A stretch of DNA of 9,734 bases, from NCBI GenBank assembly GCA_002309235.1, contig DBXA01000151.1, positions 17,465 to 27,198 of the forward strand. The letters run 5' to 3'. The DNA comes from Christensenella sp. UBA1224 (GTDB lineage: Bacteria; Bacillota; Clostridia; Christensenellales; Aristaeellaceae). Shown one piece after another: positions 5,465-9,734 of this stretch (within the stretch, counting starts at the first letter, position 1; each line of letters starts with the position of its first letter). The notes under the pieces were generated by a model that saw nothing but the letters and a program-made list of their open reading frames with translations, made no database searches and had not been told where the DNA came from. A program made the translations under genes and the position numbers.

Positions 5465-7438
5465 TTATCTTCCGAGTATCTTTTCAGCCTTCTCTGCCAC
5501 ATTTTCGGCAGTAAAGCCGTAATGCGGGAACAGCTGTTTATAAGGTCCGCTGGTACCAAAGGTATTCATGGCAATGATCTCTCCGTCAAGTCCTGCATAG
5601 CGGAAGAAGCTGTCGGGAGAACCGGCTTCCACGCAAACACGGGCGCGTACAGCCTTCGGGATAACGCTCTCTTTATATTCCTCATCCTGTTCTTCGAACA
5701 GCTCCATAGAGGGCATGGATACTACCCTCGCATCGATTCCCTTCGCCTTTAAGAGCTCTTTTGCGCCCATGCAGCATTCCACTTCGGAACCCGAAGCGAT
5801 AAGGAGGCAATCCGGCACGCCCTTCTCACTGTCAGAGAGGATATAGCCGCCCTTGAGGGCCGCCTTTCCGGAATTTTCATAGAGAGGCAGATCCTGCCTG
5901 GTGAGCTCCAGCGCCACAGGCTTATCTGACTTCAGCGCAGTATACCAGCCCGCGGCCGTTTCTTTCGCATCCGCGGGACGGAATACGATAAGCCCGGGCA
6001 TTGCCCTGAGCCCTGCCAGCTGCTCGACAGGCTGATGTGTCGGACCGTCTTCCCCGACGCCTATGGAATCATGCGTGAAGATGAATGGGATATTCAGCCC
6101 CATCAGTGCCGACATGCGTACGGCATTTTTCATATAATCCGAGAATACGAAGAAGGTCGCCGCATAGGGCCTTAAACCGCCGTGCAGCTTGATACCGTTG
6201 CAGATCGCGCCCATTGCGTGTTCACGCACGCCAAAGTGCAGATTGCAGCCTTCCGGCGTTTCCGCAGAGAAATCGCCTGTTCCCTTGACCGCGCTCTTAT
6301 TGGAGGGTGCAAGATCCGCACTTCCTCCAAACAGATTCGGCACATGAGCGGCTATGCGATTGAGCACCGTACCGGAAGCGGCACGTGTCGCACATTTTCC
6401 TTCAAAGGACCAGTATGCCTCTTCCTCCAGGAAATCATAAGAAGGCTTAGGTGCAAACCACTCGTCCCACTGTGCGCGCAGCTCCGGATATTTCTCAGAC
6501 CAGGCCTTGAACAGCGCTTCCCATTCCTTTTCCGCACAGGCGCCTTTTTCCATGGCAGCCTTCGGCCCCTCATATGCCTCAGCAGGTACAGTAAAGGGTT
6601 CCTCACAGGGCCAGCTGAGGTTTTTCTTAAGGATAGCTATATTTTCATCCCCCAAAGGTTCACCGTGCACAGAAGATGTCCCCGCTTTAGGAGAGCCGTA
6701 TCCGATAACGGTATGACAAACGATGAGCGTAGGCTTGTCAGAGAGCTTGGCAAGCTTGACAGCTTCATCCACATTCTTCCATTCTGTCGCAGCCGGGACA
6801 TCTATCACATTCCAGCCATACGCACGGAAACGGGCAGGCACATCCTCCCGGAAAGCGATATCCGTATTCCCCTCTATAGATATCTCATTGTCATCATACA
6901 GAGCGATCAGTTTATTGAGCCTGAGAGTCCCCGCCAGGGAGCAGCATTCATGGGATATACCCTCCATCATGCAGCCGTCGCCCAGCAGGCAGTAGGTATA
7001 GTGATCCACCACCGGGTAGCCTTCGCGGTTGAACACAGCAGCAAGGTGCTTTTCTGCCATTGCCATACCTACGGCATTCGCGATCCCCTGCCCGAGAGGA
7101 CCGGTGGTCGTCTCCACGCCGGCCGTATGTGCATACTCCGGATGGCCCGGCGTAGCACTGCCGAACTGACGGAATTGTTTCAGATCCTCAATCGTCAATC
7201 CATACCCGAACAGATGCAGCAGACTGTACAGCAGCATAGAACCATGACCGGCAGAGAGAACAAACCTGTCCCTGTCGGGCCATTTCGGATCCGCACTGTT
7301 ATGCTTCATGTTCTTTGCCCAAACCGCATAAGCCGCACCGGCTGAGCCAAGCGGAAGGCCGGGATGCCCTGATTTTGCCTTCTGTATGCTTTCCGCAGAA
7401 AGGACACGGATGGCATTTACTGTAAGTTCATCATACAT
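5465..7438 (-). CDS. tkt: Transketolase
   Basis: A full-length transketolase of 657 residues, a thiamine-diphosphate enzyme that moves two-carbon ketol units between sugar phosphates in the pentose phosphate pathway. Visible in order: SGHPG (H25), SAGHGS (H65), GHPEY (H99), GPLGQG, the ThDP/Mg motif GDGCMMEG (153-160) with downstream DDNEIS (N184), SSVHGEPLG (H258), GVREHAMG with the catalytic Glu (E406), and GEDGPTHQPVEQ (H468). All expected catalytic positions are intact. I prefer the ATG at 7438, 11 bases after AAAGGAG. A GTG at 7447 overlaps the upstream stop by one base (TAGTG) and would add three residues, but its ribosome binding site is only 2 bases away. It is the last gene of a leftward operon behind DUF2461. 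No transaldolase or other pentose phosphate gene is adjacent. Confidence 0.97.
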   Translation of the reverse strand: MYDELTVNAIRVLSAESIQKAKSGHPGLPLGSAGAAYAVWAKNMKHNSADPKWPDRDRFVLSAGHGSMLLYSLLHLFGYGLTIEDLKQFRQFGSATPGHPEYAHTAGVETTTGPLGQGIANAVGMAMAEKHLAAVFNREGYPVVDHYTYCLLGDGCMMEGISHECCSLAGTLRLNKLIALYDDNEISIEGNTDIAFREDVPARFRAYGWNVIDVPAATEWKNVDEAVKLAKLSDKPTLIVCHTVIGYGSPKAGTSSVHGEPLGDENIAILKKNLSWPCEEPFTVPAEAYEGPKAAMEKGACAEKEWEALFKAWSEKYPELRAQWDEWFAPKPSYDFLEEEAYWSFEGKCATRAASGTVLNRIAAHVPNLFGGSADLAPSNKSAVKGTGDFSAETPEGCNLHFGVREHAMGAICNGIKLHGGLRPYAATFFVFSDYMKNAVRMSALMGLNIPFIFTHDSIGVGEDGPTHQPVEQLAGLRAMPGLIVFRPADAKETAAGWYTALKSDKPVALELTRQDLPLYENSGKAALKGGYILSDSEKGVPDCLLIASGSEVECCMGAKELLKAKGIDARVVSMPSMELFEEQDEEYKESVIPKAVRARVCVEAGSPDSFFRYAGLDGEIIAMNTFGTSGPYKQLFPHYGFTAENVAEKAEKILGR

Positions 7439-7446
7439 ACGCTTCA

Positions 7447-7456
7447 CTACTCCTTT
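7447..7456 (-). promoter_or_regulatory. Coupled stop and ribosome binding site before transketolase
   Basis: The last codons of the DUF2461 gene form AAAGGAG (7456-7450), directly followed by its TAG stop (7449-7447), whose G also begins a possible GTG start. Ribosomes ending DUF2461 would sit on the transketolase initiation region, a layout typical of translational coupling. Confidence 0.65.
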
Positions 7457-8136
7457 GCATTGATGGTATCGTCTTCGGGTATTATGGTCTGGAAATATCG
7501 ATAAAGAGGCGTGAGCTTTTGAAGCGATGCCTCCATCTCACCTGTAAGTGCAGCTGATTTGATCACCTGGAAATCCGTAAACCGGGTATCCAGGTAGAAG
7601 CTGCGCGCCTTGTACCAGTTCTCAAGTTCCGCGGGGATCTCTTCGGGTACCTGCATGCGTTTGTAAGCATTTATCCATTGTGACAGACCATCCGTATTAT
7701 CCAGGCAGCGCAGAAAGGATGACGGCTCTTTGCGCAGTTTACGTCTGAATCCGTTCATAAGAGACTTGTTTTCCCCATATATCCCCATGCCCCACGAAGC
7801 TCCGTCTGTCTCGATCGCGAAATAAACCTCCAATTCCAGGCTGCGGATTACAGACGGTTTGCGGAAAGTGAGCCACATGTAATCTCTGTAGGGCGACTTA
7901 TCATTTGAAAAGCGCAGATCTCTGTTGATATGACTCACGACGCGGTTAGGTCTGGTATCCATCTCCGGAGAGAAGTACTCATGAATAAAGCCCCCAAGAT
8001 CCTCCGCAAGCTCCAGACAAGGCTGTCTTACAGCTCTCACATACCAATCATGGTTCGCATGAAAAAAATCCCTGTTGTTATTGAACCGGATCGCCATAAA
8101 AAACTCAAAAGTCTCATCCGTAAAACCCTTGAACAT
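7447..8136 (-). CDS. DUF2461 family protein
   Basis: A 229-residue soluble protein of the DUF2461 (TIGR02453) family; its biochemical role is not known to me. Family features are visible: an N-terminal segment with FFMAIRFNNNRDFFHANHDWY (split by the start of the Arg/Asn run at about 12-32), the core signature NRDLRFSNDKSPYRDY (71-86), and a later SWGMGIYG (114-121). The length is normal for the family. There is no signal peptide or membrane segment, so it is likely cytoplasmic. The start is well supported by GGAGG (8147-8143), 6 bases upstream of the ATG. It begins 15 bases after the stop of the CARDB-like gene and its stop abuts transketolase, so it is an interior gene of the leftward operon. 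The neighbours do not explain its function. Confidence 0.88.
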   Translation of the reverse strand: MFKGFTDETFEFFMAIRFNNNRDFFHANHDWYVRAVRQPCLELAEDLGGFIHEYFSPEMDTRPNRVVSHINRDLRFSNDKSPYRDYMWLTFRKPSVIRSLELEVYFAIETDGASWGMGIYGENKSLMNGFRRKLRKEPSSFLRCLDNTDGLSQWINAYKRMQVPEEIPAELENWYKARSFYLDTRFTDFQVIKSAALTGEMEASLQKLTPLYRYFQTIIPEDDTINAKE

Positions 8137-8151
8137 GCACAGCCTCCGTAC

Positions 8152-9369
8152 TTACTTTTTCAGATGCATCTTTTTCGTGCGGGCAAACCGTTCCCTTTTC
8201 TCCGCACGTTTTCTGGCACGCTTTGCATCTCTGAGCCGTTTCTCCCGCCTTTTCCTGTGTCTCTTGCCGGTATGCTGCAGGATAAGCATAGTGATCAGCG
8301 CAAGCAATAAACCAAGACCGGCCGCCAACAGCCATATATAGATGCTGTCCCCGTCTGTATTGATCCTCACTGCCGAGAAACCGGGATCGTACAACGCCGG
8401 TAGTTCACCGGCCAGTGAAGACCTGTAAACGATGAACGGCTCCGAAAGAACAGTTATGCTTCTGCTTTCCGCATCCTCCCAACGTACATATGCCCGGGTC
8501 TGCCCTTTCATGGGAGAAGGAAAGCTGAAGGTATAGCTGCCGCGGGCGATCATTGCTATGGATCGAACATCTCCATATCCGAGCAGGCCGACCGAAATAC
8601 TGTCGACCTCCGCCGCTTCAGTCTCAACGGCAACGCTCACCGTGCCATTCTCATCACAGACAGCGGAAAGGGAAATGTCATTTTCTGCATTCCCGCCTGT
8701 GACCAGTATAACAGCGGTATTGGAAACTGCTTCCGCCTTTATACCCGTAGCACTGTGTGCCTGCGCACGGACAGAAACGATCAGATCTCCGGTCGGGATA
8801 CAGCTGTATGCCAATCCCTCTGTTTCACCCGGCAGAAGCGGCCCGTGAATACTGCCTATCCTGCCGATCCCTTCATCAGAAAGAGCGATATCATAAAGAG
8901 GAACGGTACCGTTATTCCTTACATAGACCTTGATCGTTACCTTTTCCCCCGCAGCTGCCTCGGCCGTATCGGCAGCCACAGATACCTTGAATTGTGCCCT
9001 GATATCACCGATCGTAAGACTCGAAAGTGTCTTTGAAAAACTCTTTCCCTGATATTCCCAGGTGATCTTTGGCACACTTTCTTCCGTACCGTCAGCAGGC
9101 ACATCGATCGTATACTGTCGGTAATCATCAGGCTCCAGGATATCCAGGCGTGCGATCTCGCCCGTTTCTCCATCGCTCACTACAATATTCTGCGCAGGAG
9201 CACTGCCTGTATTCTCCACCCGGTACGTGACAGCACGCGTTCCTTCCGCAGAAACATAATCCGAAACCGTACGCTGAAATTCCAATTCCGGTTCGGAAGC
9301 CGCCAGAACACACAGCGGAATGCTTATAAAAAGAATGCAAAGCACAAGGCGGATACAAGCCGTGCGCAC
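8152..9369 (-). CDS. Exported membrane-anchored protein with CARDB-like repeats and polybasic tail
   Basis: A 405-residue predicted type I membrane protein of unknown function. Residues 1-24 form a signal peptide (MRTACIR, hydrophobic core, cleavage near VLAAS). Two similar beta-rich domains follow: about 29-125 with VTYRVENTGSAPAQNIVVSD, and about 126-225 with VTIKVYVRNNGTVPLYDIALSD. Both resemble CARDB/DUF11-type modules, with the N-x-G-x-x-P/A turn and a PGE or PDD loop. A third beta region (about 230-318) is less clear. One membrane helix (about 343-364) leads into a 41-residue tail with 22 Lys/Arg. I chose the GTG at 9369, preceded by AAAGGA at 7-base spacing. The frame stays open upstream to 9720, but that part overlaps the permease gene in another frame and lacks a signal peptide. 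Placed 29 bases after an ABC permease, it may be that transporter's extracytoplasmic partner; this is inferred. Confidence 0.75.
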   Translation of the reverse strand: MRTACIRLVLCILFISIPLCVLAASEPELEFQRTVSDYVSAEGTRAVTYRVENTGSAPAQNIVVSDGETGEIARLDILEPDDYRQYTIDVPADGTEESVPKITWEYQGKSFSKTLSSLTIGDIRAQFKVSVAADTAEAAAGEKVTIKVYVRNNGTVPLYDIALSDEGIGRIGSIHGPLLPGETEGLAYSCIPTGDLIVSVRAQAHSATGIKAEAVSNTAVILVTGGNAENDISLSAVCDENGTVSVAVETEAAEVDSISVGLLGYGDVRSIAMIARGSYTFSFPSPMKGQTRAYVRWEDAESRSITVLSEPFIVYRSSLAGELPALYDPGFSAVRINTDGDSIYIWLLAAGLGLLLALITMLILQHTGKRHRKRREKRLRDAKRARKRAEKRERFARTKKMHLKK

Positions 9370-9376
9370 GGTATCA

Positions 9377-9382
9377 TCCTTT
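9377..9382 (-). promoter_or_regulatory. Ribosome binding site that supports the GTG start
   Basis: AAAGGA on the minus strand, 7 bases before the GTG at 9369. It places initiation immediately before the signal peptide and after the permease stop, and argues against the long upstream extension of this frame. Confidence 0.65.
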
Positions 9383-9398
9383 CTGTTCAGGATATCGG

Positions 9399-9734
9399 TC
9401 AATCTTCGCTGCGGATCGCGGCAAGTGCCGAGAGCCTCATAGCCCTCTGAGCCGGATACAGGCCCGACAATACGCTGACAAGAGCGACGCCCAGCCATGT
9501 CGTTAATGCAAGCGGCGCAGGTATCACGGAAACCGCCGCCCCTTCCTGTGCAAACAAAGCGCTGCCAGACATAATGGATGCGATCGCCGATTGCAGCCAG
9601 GATACATTGTTCAGCGCCCAGCTGAGACCGAAACTCGCCGCCATACCCGCAAGTCCGCCGATAACACCTATAAGAGCAGCCTCGCAGAGAAACGCAGACC
9701 TGATATCCCCCAGAGCACACCCGAGCACCTTCAT
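9399..9734 (-). CDS. ABC transporter permease, MacB/FtsX type, C-terminal fragment
   Basis: The last 111 residues in view of an FtsX-fold permease, the membrane subunit of MacB-type ABC transporters, which couple ATP use to export or envelope processes. It opens with MKVLGCALGDIRSAFLCEAA, the usual MKALGA-x-xxDI motif after the periplasmic domain. A membrane helix follows (about ALIGVIGGLAGMAASFGLSW), then a loop, a final helix (about ALTTWLGVALVSVLSGLY) and the closing PAQRAMRLSALAAIRSED, matching the family's PAxRAAxLxPxEALR ending. The Met at 9734 is almost certainly internal, and the gene continues past the right edge, where an ATPase gene would be expected nearby. It is the most upstream visible member of the leftward operon. 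Substrate cannot be read from this piece. Confidence 0.9.
   Translation of the reverse strand: MKVLGCALGDIRSAFLCEAALIGVIGGLAGMAASFGLSWALNNVSWLQSAIASIMSGSALFAQEGAAVSVIPAPLALTTWLGVALVSVLSGLYPAQRAMRLSALAAIRSED

Noticed and set aside
6182..7345. A 387-codon open frame on the plus strand, antisense to transketolase
   Set aside because: It is in exact codon register with the real gene on the other strand, so it stays open merely because transketolase avoids TTA, CTA and TCA codons. It has no recognisable domain, and transketolase is complete and conserved across the region.
9370..9720. An N-terminal extension of the CARDB-like protein, back to 9720
   Set aside because: This part is rich in Cys, Arg and Gly and overlaps the FtsX-type permease gene in another frame. 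The permease frame matches its family closely, and a signal peptide begins right after the GTG at 9369.

Overview
The window looks like ordinary chromosomal DNA from a Firmicutes/Clostridia-type bacterium, probably an anaerobe related to Lachnospiraceae or neighbouring gut lineages. The evidence is a Gram-positive-style GyrB, a DUF6062 protein (a family I associate with Clostridia), a secreted SH3b/PIG-L protein, strong GGAGG-type ribosome binding sites and moderate G+C judged by eye. I see no RNA gene, insertion sequence, CRISPR array, integrase or phage gene.

Layout. Positions 1-1436 (minus strand) hold the N-terminal three quarters of gyrB, running off the left edge. A 252-base divergent intergenic region (1437-1688) carries an extended -10 promoter for gyrB, a sigma-70-type promoter for the rightward operon, and two sets of short repeats that look like protein-binding sites. 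A three-gene plus-strand operon follows: a divergent PfkB/KdgK-like sugar kinase (1689-2762), a DUF6062 cysteine/histidine protein (2801-3553) and an exported SH3b/Ig-like/discoidin-like/PIG-L protein (3569-5362). It meets a minus-strand operon head-on at one GC-rich bidirectional terminator (about 5416-5454).

The minus-strand operon reads, in transcription order: the C-terminal end of a MacB/FtsX-type ABC transporter permease (9734-9399, partial), an exported and membrane-anchored protein with two CARDB-like repeats and a very basic cytoplasmic tail (9369-8152), a DUF2461 protein (8136-7447), and a complete transketolase (7438-5465). The junctions are short. The DUF2461 stop lies inside the transketolase initiation region, which suggests translational coupling.

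How the genes may work together. The permease and the CARDB-like protein form a plausible envelope transport unit. The PIG-L protein is a second envelope-facing product. The kinase and transketolase are both sugar-phosphate enzymes but sit in opposite operons, so a shared pathway is not shown. I did not find a clearly new multi-gene system. The most interesting points are single-protein oddities: an Asn where PIG-L enzymes normally carry the catalytic Asp, a duplicated Cys/His module in the DUF6062 protein, a polybasic tail on the CARDB-like protein, and operator-like repeats between gyrB and the kinase.
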